Shown piece after piece: positions 10,106 to 18,139 of a stretch of 64,000 nucleotides of DNA (position 1 is its first letter; each line of letters starts with the position of its first letter). The stretch covers positions 1-64,000 of the forward strand of contig CAYQXJ010000007.1 in NCBI GenBank assembly GCA_964421565.1. Reading direction: 5' to 3'. Below the pieces are notes generated by a model, which made no database searches, had not been told where the DNA came from, and worked only from the letters and a program-made list of their open reading frames with translations. This DNA is from CAYQXJ01 sp964421565. Lineage in GTDB: Bacteria; Planctomycetota; Brocadiia; SM23-32. A program made the position numbers and the translations under genes.

Positions 10106-10133
10106 ATTTTACACATATGCGCCCCCGTTTCAA
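10106..10133 (-). promoter_or_regulatory. Putative promoter of dnaJ-hsp20-lon
   Basis: On the minus strand TTGAAA (10133-10128) and TAAAAT (10111-10106) are separated by 16 nt, about 70 nt before the dnaJ start, in an AT-rich island of an otherwise GC-rich region. No CIRCE operator is seen. Confidence 0.5.
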
Positions 10134-10149
10134 CCGGCCGGCCGGGCGG

Positions 10150-11577
10150 TCAGCCGACCAGTATCCTGTCCTCCGGGTAGCTGTAGACACTGCGATCGCG
10201 CAGCCGAGCCACACTCAGCACAAGGGTGACGGGGCCGAGCCGGCCGGCAAACATCAGCACCGTTACCACCAGCTTGCCGGCCGCCGTCAGCTCCGTGGCA
10301 GGGCCGCTTAGCCCCTGGCTAAGGCCAACCGTGCCGAACGCGCTGACGGCCTCGAAGACTACAAGTTGAAAACTGGCGGCTTCACTTATCAGCAGCAGGA
10401 AGACGCCGACCACCAGGACCGCGACAGAGAGCAGAATGATGCTCGCCACGCGGTGCACAGTCTCCGCAGGGACCGTGTGGTGGAACATCTCCGCCCTGTC
10501 CCTTCCCCTCAGTGTGGCGATGATGCTGGCGACCATGATGCCCAGGGTGCTGGTCTTGATGCCGCCGGCAGTGCTGCCCGGGCTGCCGCCGATGTACATG
10601 AGCACCATGAGCAGGAACGCCGTGGCGGGCGCCAGGTCAGCGAGCCCTGTCGGAACGGTGTTGAAACCGGCCGTGCGCGGCGTGACGGATTGGAACATGG
10701 AGGCCAGGACCCTCGTCTTCCACGGCGCTTCGGAAAGAGATCCGTAGGATTCCACCACCAGGAAGGCCACCATCCCCCCCACGATCAGCACGCCCGTAAC
10801 GGTCAGAACAAGCTTCGAATGGGTCGAGAGCTTTGGCCGACGACCACGTCTCTGCACTACCCACCAGCGCACGTATTCCAGCACGTCTCGCACCACCACG
10901 AATCCGATGCCGCCCAGCACGATCTGGCCGGCGACCACCAAGTTCACGGTGACGTTGTCGACGTAACCGACCAGGCTGTCGTTGTTCAGGCTGAAGCCGG
11001 CATTGCAGAACGCCGATATGGAGTGGAAGACGCTATGCCACAGGCGGCGTCCTGCAGGGGGCACACCTGCGCCGAAACCGAAGAACAGCAGCGCCGCGCC
11101 CGCGACCTCCACCACCAGTGTAAACAGGCAGATGAAGCGGATCAGCGTCCACACGTTCTCCTGCGCGCGGGTCTCCACAATATCCGTCATCACCGATTCG
11201 AACCGCAGCGAGAGCCGCCGCTGGATGAAAATGACGGTGAAGGCGCCGAGGGTCATGATCCCGAGCCCGCCAGTTTGGATGAGCGCGAGGATGACGACCT
11301 GCCCAAACAGAGACCAGTGGTCGGGCGTGCTGCGCACGATCAGCCCCGTGACGCAGACGGCGCTGGTCGCCGTGAAAAGGCAGTCCACCGGAGAGGTCCA
11401 CGTCCGCGAACGGCTGCTGGCGGGCAGCGTGAGCAGCAGCGCGCCCGCCAGTATGACGACGGCAAAGCTCGCCACGGCCGCCCGCGCGGCCCCGTGGCCG
11501 TAGACACGCTCCAGCAGCCAGGCGCCGAACCGTCTCATGCGGTTCGGGTTGCGGGCGTTCTCTTCCGGCTGCGACAC
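10150..11577 (-). CDS. K+ uptake channel subunit, KtrB/TrkH family
   Basis: 475-residue integral membrane protein. The four pore-loop repeats of the Trk/Ktr/HKT superfamily are visible through their filter motifs: SAVCVTGL (near 73), SAFCNAGFS (near 190), TPRTAGFNT (near 298) and SAFGTVGLS (near 417). Length and the simple N-terminus fit KtrB better than TrkH. Such channels need a cytoplasmic RCK regulator (KtrA/TrkA), which is not in the window. GTG start with AGGAGGGG a few nt upstream. The gene lies 114 nt upstream of dnaJ on the same strand, but the promoter between them argues for separate transcription. Confidence 0.9.
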   Translation of the reverse strand: MSQPEENARNPNRMRRFGAWLLERVYGHGAARAAVASFAVVILAGALLLTLPASSRSRTWTSPVDCLFTATSAVCVTGLIVRSTPDHWSLFGQVVILALIQTGGLGIMTLGAFTVIFIQRRLSLRFESVMTDIVETRAQENVWTLIRFICLFTLVVEVAGAALLFFGFGAGVPPAGRRLWHSVFHSISAFCNAGFSLNNDSLVGYVDNVTVNLVVAGQIVLGGIGFVVVRDVLEYVRWWVVQRRGRRPKLSTHSKLVLTVTGVLIVGGMVAFLVVESYGSLSEAPWKTRVLASMFQSVTPRTAGFNTVPTGLADLAPATAFLLMVLMYIGGSPGSTAGGIKTSTLGIMVASIIATLRGRDRAEMFHHTVPAETVHRVASIILLSVAVLVVGVFLLLISEAASFQLVVFEAVSAFGTVGLSQGLSGPATELTAAGKLVVTVLMFAGRLGPVTLVLSVARLRDRSVYSYPEDRILVG

Positions 11578-11665
11578 GCTCCCCTCCTGCGCTGGCGGCT
11601 ACAGGTGAAGTGCTGATTCTACGTGGGCACGCACGGGGATTTCAATGCAGCGAGGCGGCGGGCGT

Positions 11666-12770
11666 TCAGGCCACCCCCGTCTTCTGCTCCAGCCGGTGCC
11701 GCAGGTAGGCCTCCATGAACTCCGTAATCTCGCCGTCGAGCACCGCCTGCACATTGCTGGTCTTCAGCTCAGTGCGCAGATCCTTAACCATCTGGTAGGG
11801 CTGCAGCACGTACGATCGTATCTGGTTGCCCCAGGCAATCTCGCCCTTCTCGTCATACAGGCGTTCGAGTTGCTCCTCGCGCTTCTGCTTCTCGTGCTGG
11901 TAGAGTTTGGCCTTCAGCAGTTGCCGGGCCAGGGCACGGTTCTTGTGCTGCGAGCGCTCGCTCTGGCAGAAAACGGTGATGCCCGTCGGCACGTGCTTCA
12001 GGCGCACCGCGGAGGAGGTCTTGTTGACGTGCTGGCCGCCCGGCCCGCTCGACTTGGTGAACTCCATCTCGATCTCGCTGTCGTTCAGCTCGACATCTAT
12101 GTCCTCGCCCAAGTCGGGGACCACGTCCACGGCGGCGAAGGAGGTGTGGCGCCGACCGCTGCTGTCGAACGGGGAGATGCGCACCAGGCGATGCACCCCG
12201 ACCTCGGCCTTCAGGTAGCCGAAAGCCCAATCCCCCACCATGCGCACCGTTGCGTTGCGGATGCCCGCCTCCTCGCCGGGGCGCGTTTCGACGACCTGCA
12301 CGTCGTAGCCCTCGCCCTCCGCCCATCTCATGTACATGCGCAGCAGCATCTGGGCCCAGTCGCAGCTCTCCGTGCCGCCGGCTCCTGCGTGGACACTCAG
12401 GAAGGCGTTGCTCGGGTCCTCCGGCTCGCCGAGCATGGTTCGGAACTCCAGCCTGTCGAGCCGTTCCGAAACCCTCTGTGTGCGCTCGGCTACCTCCTGG
12501 CGAGTCTCCTCGTCATTCTCCTCGCGGGCAAGTTCCGCCAACACCTGCAGGTCTTCGATCTCCTGCTCCAGCTCGCGCACCGGCTCCACCAGGCGCTTCA
12601 GATAGGTCAGCCGTCGCACGATGCTTTGTGCCCGCTCCTGATCGTCCCAGAAACCGGGCGACTGCATCTGCTGCTGCACATCGCTCAGCTCTGCCGCCTT
12701 GGTAGGCAGGTCAAAGAGAGTCCCGCAGGTCGCTCAGGCGGGCCTCCAACTCCTGGGGGGACGTGGCCAT
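11666..12770 (-). CDS. prfB: Peptide chain release factor 2, with programmed +1 frameshift
   Basis: Translation starts at ATG 12770 (GGGAG at 8 nt), reads 19 codons, meets an in-frame TGA (12713-12711) in the context CTT-TGA-C and must shift +1 to continue in the main frame, giving about 367 residues, matching bacterial RF2. The N-terminal piece ends LRDSL and continues DLPTKAAELSD, the usual RF2 N-terminal helix. The main frame holds the RF2 stop-codon recognition motif SPF (RISPFDSSGR) and the peptidyl-hydrolysis GGQ motif (SGPGGQHVNKTSSAV). RF2 reads UGA/UAA, so the in-frame UGA autoregulates it. A finder that does not model the shift will report only 11666-12679. Confidence 0.95.
12711..12716 (-). 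promoter_or_regulatory. prfB programmed +1 frameshift site (CTT TGA C)
   Basis: Slippery Leu codon CTT (12716-12714) followed by TGA (12713-12711) and C, the canonical prfB recoding heptamer core. A purine-rich CGGGA lies upstream as a weak internal Shine-Dalgarno, less perfect than the AGGGGG of E. coli. Low RF2 prolongs the pause at UGA and favours the shift. Confidence 0.9.
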
Positions 12771-12834
12771 GGTGTGCTCTCCCGGCGAATAGTGGCGCAG
12801 AGGGCAACGTCCGCACGCTGCCACACCGGCACCT

Positions 12835-12864
12835 ATTGTAGCCGCACGGCGCGTGGCGGGTCAA
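12835..12864 (-). promoter_or_regulatory. Putative prfB promoter
   Basis: Minus strand: TTGACC (12864-12859), 18-nt spacer, TACAAT (12840-12835). It lies about 65 nt before the prfB ATG and just outside the divergent tRNA-Arg gene. Confidence 0.55.
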
Positions 12865-12922
12865 CGTTGCCGGTGTGCACTTGATGGGGCGGCCGTTGTG
12901 GCGTATCGTCACGGAATGCGGC

Positions 12923-12999
12923 GCGCCCGTAGCTCAACTGGACAGAGCATCGGACTTCGGATCCGAGGGTTGGGGGTTCGAATCCTCCCGGGCGTGCCA
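12923..12999 (+). tRNA. tRNA-Arg (anticodon TCG)
   Basis: 77-nt cloverleaf with encoded CCA. Acceptor GCGCCCG/CGGGCGT, D stem GCTC/GAGC, anticodon stem TCGGA/TCCGA around CTTCGGA (anticodon UCG, reads CGA), T loop TTCGAAT, discriminator G. Close in sequence to the tRNA-Arg(ACG) at 5670-5746. Confidence 0.95.
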
Positions 13000-13077
13000 C
13001 CTTCCCCCTACCGGGGGGGACAGCACAAAGCACATCCTTCGTCTTGCACCGTGCGTAACTGTTTCGGAGGCATAAGG

Positions 13078-14040
13078 ATGCGACGCCACGCGATGGCCTG
13101 CCTTTCAGTGCTTGCAGTGCTGCTGGGCACGGGATGCATCAACGTGGAGCGCCTGCTGGCAGGCGAGATGCGCACAGTCCTGGTGCGGCAGTCGCCGCGC
13201 TGGTTCGAGCGCAACCGCATCGCCCTGGTAGACATCGAGGGCTTCATCGGCCCCCCGGCAGGCATCTGGTATCCCGGGGCGAACACCACCATCGCCGACG
13301 TGCGTGAGAAACTGGACCGGGCGCGCCAGGACCGTCGTGTCCGGGCGGTCGTGCTGCGCATCAGCAGCCCCGGCGGAGAGGTGAGCTCCAGCGATACTAT
13401 CTACCGAGAGGTGCTGAAGTTCCGACAAGAGACCGGCAAACCGGTTGTCGCTGCCGTGACGGACGTCGGCGCCTCGGGGGCATACTACGTCGCCCTTGCC
13501 GCAGACCGCATCTTCGCCGCACCCTCCGCCGTCACCGGCTCGGTCGGCGTGCTGGTGCAGCTTGTAAATGTCGAGGGGCTTTTCGGCAAGATCGGGATCG
13601 AGTCCGAGATCATCAAGACCGGCGAGAAAAAGGATATGGGCTCCCCCACCAGGAGCCTGACCGACGAAGAGCGCGCGATGCTGCAAGAGCTTATCAACAG
13701 CCACTTTGCAGCTTTTATGAGGGCCATCCGAGACAACCGCCCCGGGGTCACCGACGAGGATCTGGACACGATCCGCGACGGGCGCGTGATGATGGCCGAG
13801 ACCGCGCTCGGGCTGCATCTGGTTGACGAGGTCGGGTACCTGGACGATGCGATCGCCGCCGCCAGCGAGCTTGCAGGCATAACTCATTACGACGTAGTGC
13901 TTTACAGACCGTTCCCTCATTACACCGCCAACATATATGCCCCCGGCGGCGCGCGTGCCGAGGCGGCCCGCCCGCGCTGGGAGCAGCTTCTCGGTGGCAG
14001 CGGGCCCGCCTTCCTCTACCTCTGGGCCCCCGGCTTGTAA
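13078..14040 (+). CDS. sppA: Signal peptide peptidase SppA-type (S49) lipoprotein
   Basis: 320 residues from ATG 13078 (CGGAGG at 7 nt). The longer open frame runs back through the tRNA and cannot be real. A short signal peptide ends in a lipobox LLGTGC, so it is probably a lipid-anchored, outward-facing protein, unlike the transmembrane SppA of enterics. The S49 fold shows RISSPGGEVSSSD (near 100), the serine nucleophile in GASGAYYVALAADRI (near 138) and the TGSVGVL and IKTGEKKDMGSP segments that hold the catalytic Lys. It degrades leftover signal peptides or other membrane-released peptides. A C-terminal extension of about 60 residues has no clear motif. Confidence 0.9.
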   Translation: MRRHAMACLSVLAVLLGTGCINVERLLAGEMRTVLVRQSPRWFERNRIALVDIEGFIGPPAGIWYPGANTTIADVREKLDRARQDRRVRAVVLRISSPGGEVSSSDTIYREVLKFRQETGKPVVAAVTDVGASGAYYVALAADRIFAAPSAVTGSVGVLVQLVNVEGLFGKIGIESEIIKTGEKKDMGSPTRSLTDEERAMLQELINSHFAAFMRAIRDNRPGVTDEDLDTIRDGRVMMAETALGLHLVDEVGYLDDAIAAASELAGITHYDVVLYRPFPHYTANIYAPGGARAEAARPRWEQLLGGSGPAFLYLWAPGL

Positions 14041-14079
14041 GCCCATGGCAGCCAGCGAAGCCCCCCCCAACCATAGGGG

Positions 14080-14102
14080 CGGACATGGCCGGACGATGGC
14101 CG
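14080..14102 (+). repeat. Dispersed intergenic repeat, copy 1
   Basis: A 23-nt motif (GGACATGGCCGGAC core followed by R-TGGCCG) matches 62794-62816 at 22 of 23 positions. Both copies are intergenic and preceded by CCATA about 6-8 nt upstream. Confidence 0.5.
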
Positions 14103-14216
14103 ATCTGGCGCCCCTTCCGCGTCCGGATTCTTACAACGGCCCGCCAGCATGTTGCGATGTGCGCCCCCAAACCGGTATATTCATGCCTCCACCGGTGCCC
14201 CTGACGGAGGATCTCC

Positions 14217-14432
14217 GTGGCCGATTACCTGCCGGGAATCGACTACGGAACGGGCGGGGCGAAGGCGACGATCATCAACGACCATGGCGAGGTGCTCGCC
14301 TACGCCTTTGAGGAGTATCCCATACCTGACCCCGCGGCCGGGCTGGTCCGAACACGACCCTCTAGCGAACGCACGCGCGAGGACTTCCGCGCGCTCGCCG
14401 AACTGCGCAACCTACCGCTACCGGAGGGATAG
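14217..14432 (+). pseudogene. FGGY-family carbohydrate kinase, N-terminal remnant with frameshift
   Basis: GTG start with GGAGG at 6 nt, followed by the FGGY kinase N-terminus YLPGIDYGTGGAKATIINDH (phosphate-1 loop) and GEVLAYAFEEYPIPDP. The next family motif, PGWSEHDP (equivalent to PGWVEQDP), is intact only in the +1-shifted frame at about 14335-14360; the original frame runs out after 71 codons. The remaining 400-plus residues of a kinase are missing. The remnant is followed directly by an oxidoreductase and a Zn-dehydrogenase, so it was probably the kinase of a sugar or polyol operon that lost most of its length. Confidence 0.75.
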
Positions 14433-14438
14433 GCCAGC

Positions 14439-15734
14439 GTGGAACTGGTCAACAAGCTGCAACAGCGAGAGGCTGACGGCAACCCCATCGCCGTAGGCAT
14501 TGTGGGCTGCGGTCAGATGGGCAGCGGCCTCGCCCACGCCCTCAATAACGTCGTGGGCATGCGCGTCTGCGCCATCGCCGACATTGAGCCCCAGCGCGCC
14601 ATGGCCGTGTTCGCCGAGTTGGGTCGCGCCAGGGAACAGATCGTCGTGACCGACGTGGAGCAGGAGGCGCAGGACGCCATCGCCGACGGGCGCGTGGTCG
14701 TCACCCCCGACGCCATGCTCCTGCCCGCCCTGGAAGCCGTGGAGGCGAACGTAGAGGCGACCGGAGTGCCCGACGTCGGGGCATCTGTGGCGTGGCGCTC
14801 CATTATGAACGCAAAGCCCATCGTGATGCTGAACGTCGAGGCGGACGTGACCGTCGGCCTGCTGCTCAGCCGCACCGCCCGGCGCATGGGTTCGCTCTAC
14901 ACCGTCGCTTCGGGCGACGAGCCCGGCGTCTGCATGATGCTCTACGAGCAGGCGCGGCTCATGGGTTTCGAAGTGGTGTGCCTGGGCAAGGGCAAGAACA
15001 ACCCGATCGACCACGGGGCCACGCCCAAAAGCTGCGCCGAGGAAGCGGCCCGCAAGGATATGAACCCCAAGATCCTGGCAAGCTTTGTGGACGGCACGAA
15101 GACAATGGTGGAGATGGCGGCCGTCTCGAACGCCACCGGCCTGCTGCCCGACGTGCCCGGCATGCACGGCCCGAAGGTGGAGCTCGACGCACTCGCGCAG
15201 ACGTTCATCCCCCGTTCCGATGGCGGCATCTTCGAGCGCCGCGGCACCGTGGACTTCTCCACCGGCAAGGTGGGCCCGGGTGTGTTCGCCATCGTCTACA
15301 GCGACGATCCCCGGGTGCGCAAGGAGATAAAGTACATCACGAAGGCCGAAGGGCCGTACTACCTGCACTATCGACCTTACCACCTATGCGACCTGGAGAC
15401 GCCGCAGTCCATCGCGGAGGCCGTGCTGCTCGGGGAGGTAACCGTCGCGCCAAAGGCCATGCATTCGGAGGTAGTCGCGATCGCCAAACGCAACCTGAAG
15501 GCCGGCCAGGCGGTGAGCACTATCGGAGGGCCGGACTTCCGCGGGCGCATCTACACCTATGCCGAAGCCCGCGCAAAGGGCGCCATACCCGTCGGGCTGG
15601 CGGAGCATGGCCGGCTGACGGCCGACGTGACGAAGGGGCAGATGCTCACCCGGGAGAACTTCGCCCCCGACGCCGACTCCTTCGTCTACAGGCTGCGGCG
15701 GATGCAAGACGCCCTGACTGAACAACCCCAGTGA
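14439..15734 (+). CDS. NAD(P)-dependent oxidoreductase with C-terminal SAF domain
   Basis: 431 residues, GTG start with GGAGGG upstream. N-terminal Rossmann fold PIAVGIVGCGQMGSGLAHAL near residue 16, similar to the homoserine-dehydrogenase NAD-binding domain; the central part (VASGDEPGVCMMLYEQAR, GKGKNNPIDHGATP) is typical of the SAF-domain oxidoreductases found in sugar-acid and sugar-alcohol catabolic loci. The C-terminal SAF segment (about 350-420: KRNLKAGQAV...IPVGLAEHGRLTADVTKGQMLT) resembles the antifreeze/FlgA fold. It starts 7 nt after the broken kinase and ends 10 nt before a Zn-dehydrogenase, so all three probably formed one operon. Exact substrate unknown. Confidence 0.8.
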   Translation: MELVNKLQQREADGNPIAVGIVGCGQMGSGLAHALNNVVGMRVCAIADIEPQRAMAVFAELGRAREQIVVTDVEQEAQDAIADGRVVVTPDAMLLPALEAVEANVEATGVPDVGASVAWRSIMNAKPIVMLNVEADVTVGLLLSRTARRMGSLYTVASGDEPGVCMMLYEQARLMGFEVVCLGKGKNNPIDHGATPKSCAEEAARKDMNPKILASFVDGTKTMVEMAAVSNATGLLPDVPGMHGPKVELDALAQTFIPRSDGGIFERRGTVDFSTGKVGPGVFAIVYSDDPRVRKEIKYITKAEGPYYLHYRPYHLCDLETPQSIAEAVLLGEVTVAPKAMHSEVVAIAKRNLKAGQAVSTIGGPDFRGRIYTYAEARAKGAIPVGLAEHGRLTADVTKGQMLTRENFAPDADSFVYRLRRMQDALTEQPQ

Positions 15735-15744
15735 ACGGAGCATC

Positions 15745-16785
15745 ATGAGAGCTGTCGTCGTCCACGCACCGATGGACTACGCCGTAGAGAACGTTCCCGT
15801 GCCGGACTGCCCGGCCGGCGGAATGCTGCTCGAAGTCGACGCCTGCGGGCTCTGCGGCTCCGACCTGCGGACGCTGCGGCAGGGGCACCGCCGGGTTGTC
15901 TTCCCATGGGTGCTCGGCCACGAGATATGCGGCACGGTGCACAAGCTGGGGCCCGACTACACCGGGCCCTGGCGCACCGGCGACCGGCTCAGCATCGGCC
16001 CGTTGGTGTTCTGCGGCAAGTGCGATTTCTGCCGCGACGGGCGATATGAGCTGTGCGAGCAATACCGGCGGATCGCCCAGGCATGGCCCGGCGGATTCGC
16101 CGAGTACCTCGCCATCCCCGAGGCGGCGGTTCGGCATGGCACCATCTGCAAGGTGCCACAGGGCCTGGACCCCGCCCCTGCCGCCATAGCCGAGCCCGTC
16201 TCCTCGTGCGTTCACGCTCAGGAGAGGGCGCGCGTTGGCCTCGGCGATACGGTCGTCGTGCTCGGGGTCGGGCCCATCGGCTGCACACATGTGAGCCTGG
16301 CGCGGGCGCGGGGAGCCGATCGTGTGATCGTGGCGGACGTGAACGAGACGCGACTCGCCATGAGCGTGGACTTCGGACCGGACCACGCCATTGACGCCGC
16401 CGACACCGACGTGGTAAGTGCCGTGCGAGAGCTGACCGACGGAAAAGGCGCCGAGGTGGTCATCACGGCCAACTCCACCCCAGAGTCGCAGGTGCAGGCG
16501 GTGCAGATGGCCCGCCGGGGTGGACGCATCCTGTTCTTCGGCGGCCTGCCCAAGAACCAGGACCCGCCGGGCATCGACACGAAAACCATTCATGACAACG
16601 CCCTGCACGTTATTGGCTCCACCATTTTCGCGCCCCGGCACCAGCGCACGGCGCTGCAGTTGCTCGCCGATAGCCGCATACCGGGCAACAAGTTGGTCAC
16701 GCACCGGTTCGGCCTGGAGCGGTTCGCCGAGGGCGTTCAGATGGCATTGGAGGGCCGTGTGCGAAAAGCCGTGTTCCTGCCGTGA
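15745..16785 (+). CDS. Zinc-dependent alcohol (polyol) dehydrogenase, MDR family
   Basis: 346 residues. Catalytic-zinc ligands in ACGLCGSD (near 34) and GHE (near 59), a full structural-zinc set CGKCDFCRDGRYELC (near 93-107), and an NAD-binding GVGPIG (near 173). This pattern fits sorbitol/threonine-dehydrogenase-like enzymes that oxidise a secondary alcohol of a polyol or sugar acid with NAD+. ATG start with ACGGAG close upstream. Operonic with the preceding SAF oxidoreductase. Confidence 0.9.
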   Translation: MRAVVVHAPMDYAVENVPVPDCPAGGMLLEVDACGLCGSDLRTLRQGHRRVVFPWVLGHEICGTVHKLGPDYTGPWRTGDRLSIGPLVFCGKCDFCRDGRYELCEQYRRIAQAWPGGFAEYLAIPEAAVRHGTICKVPQGLDPAPAAIAEPVSSCVHAQERARVGLGDTVVVLGVGPIGCTHVSLARARGADRVIVADVNETRLAMSVDFGPDHAIDAADTDVVSAVRELTDGKGAEVVITANSTPESQVQAVQMARRGGRILFFGGLPKNQDPPGIDTKTIHDNALHVIGSTIFAPRHQRTALQLLADSRIPGNKLVTHRFGLERFAEGVQMALEGRVRKAVFLP

Positions 16786-16812
16786 GGGCGCCGGTTGCGG
16801 CCGTCCGTGCAG

Positions 16813-16917
16813 GCAAGCGGCGTAGAGCATGTCCTGATGCTGCTCGACGAGCGCCCGGAAGGCTTCCGCATCCCGGGCGCGGGCGTATCGGGGCAGCAGT
16901 TCGGATTCACTCGGCAC
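16813..16917 (-). pseudogene. N-terminal stub of an ECF sigma factor
   Basis: From a GTG at 16917 preceded by GGAGAGGG, the minus strand encodes ESELLPRYARARDAEAFRAL then VEQHQDMLYAACL, a good match to sigma-70 region 2 of ECF sigma factors (LLxRYxxGDexAFxxLVexhqdmvY). Similarity stops after about 35 codons and the frame continues only as antisense of the dehydrogenase gene. The rest of the sigma gene has been deleted at the junction with the preceding operon. Confidence 0.55.
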
Positions 16918-16993
16918 CCCGGCCCTCTCCGTCCGTTCACGACGGGACCATACGCGAGCACCTGCGCCGCCATAAGCGCGAACAGCCGCACGC

Positions 16994-18010
16994 CTACCGC
17001 CCGCGGGGCGCCAACCGCTGCAACTGGCCCGCGTAGCCGGTGAAGATGCGGAAGATGAAGTAGATGATGATCAGTGCCACTGTGGCATAGATGAGCCAAC
17101 CCAGCCCGGCCACCAGGGCGGCCATTGCTCGTTCCGCACGATCGGCGTGATGTTCGGACAGCCATGCGAACCGCTCGGTCAGCGTGCCCGACTGCTCGGC
17201 CACGTCGATGATGTTCAGGTCCGTTGGCGGAAAGAGCCCCGTCGCCGCGAGCGCCTCGGTCAGCGTGGAGCCCTGCTGTATCATCTCGCCTGCCCGCGCC
17301 CCCCGCGCTGCGAACGCCGCGTTGCCCGTGGCATTGCACGCGCGTTCCACCGCCACATGCACCGGCACCGCGGACTGCAGCATAAGCTCCATCACCATGC
17401 TGAAGCGCGCCAGCGCGAGCGAGCGCGCAGCGGTGTTGAGCAACGGCACGCGCAGCAGCACCTCGTGCACCGCCCGCGTCGCCCCGAGCGGTCTGACCAC
17501 GAACACGTAAGCCGCCACCAGTGCCAGCGGCGCGCCGTATCCGATCAGCAGGTGGCGCGCCAACTGCGTCGGCTCGTCGCGGATCGTGGCGATGATCCAG
17601 GCGGCCACTGAGACGACGGCCACCGCGATCACGTAGTAGATGACCGGCACTACCATGCGCCGCAGCAAGTCGCGCCGGAGCCGCTGCTGCAGCTCGTAGT
17701 GGCGCGTCAGGCGAGCCATCGTCGCCTCCAGCGCCCCGCTCTCCTCGCCCACCGAGACCAGTTCAACGAAGAGCGAGGGGAACTTGCCGGTGCGCGCAAA
17801 TGCCTCCGCCAGCCCCTCGCCGGCCTCGATGCCGTCCCGCACGCGCCCGATCGCCCGCGCGAATCCGCCCCGCGCCTGCCCGGCCAGCACGTCGAGCGTG
17901 CGCACCACCGGCAGGCCGGCGTCGAGCATGGTGGCGAAACTGTGGCAGAACTCGATGAGCTGCTTGTGCGATGGGCCGAACACGGGCGCCCTCCCCTGCT
18001 GGATTGGCAC
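16994..18010 (-). CDS. Type II secretion/type IV pilus inner-membrane protein, GspF/PilC family
   Basis: 338 residues with two tandem T2SSF domains. The first (about 15-130) contains FATMLDAGLPVVRTLDVLAG and ESGALEATMARLTRHYELQQ; the second (about 215-335) contains ARFSMVMELMLQSAVPVHVA and AEQSGTLTERFAWLSEHHAD. Membrane segments occur near 115-145, 150-170 and at the C-terminus. These proteins form the inner-membrane platform that moves pseudopilins. No ATPase, pseudopilin or prepilin peptidase gene is nearby, so it is an orphan here. GTG start with GGAGGGG upstream. Confidence 0.85.
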   Translation of the reverse strand: MPIQQGRAPVFGPSHKQLIEFCHSFATMLDAGLPVVRTLDVLAGQARGGFARAIGRVRDGIEAGEGLAEAFARTGKFPSLFVELVSVGEESGALEATMARLTRHYELQQRLRRDLLRRMVVPVIYYVIAVAVVSVAAWIIATIRDEPTQLARHLLIGYGAPLALVAAYVFVVRPLGATRAVHEVLLRVPLLNTAARSLALARFSMVMELMLQSAVPVHVAVERACNATGNAAFAARGARAGEMIQQGSTLTEALAATGLFPPTDLNIIDVAEQSGTLTERFAWLSEHHADRAERAMAALVAGLGWLIYATVALIIIYFIFRIFTGYAGQLQRLAPRGR

Positions 18011-18139
18011 CCCCGTTTATCCCCTCCGGCGCGCCACCTGTCAAGCCCTCACGCTCGGGGGCGGCGTCTGAAGCCGTCCCTTGCACGCCGGCACAACGCG
18101 GTGAGCAGCTCGGCAACGTTTGCATGCCTTGTGGTGGCG

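Noticed and set aside
10366..11616. 416-codon plus-strand open frame
   Set aside because: Antisense to the K+ channel gene, which has four pore-loop motifs.
15646..16917. 423-codon minus-strand open frame as one gene
   Set aside because: Only its first 35 codons are sigma-like; the rest is antisense to the Zn-dehydrogenase and SAF oxidoreductase. Kept only as a stub.
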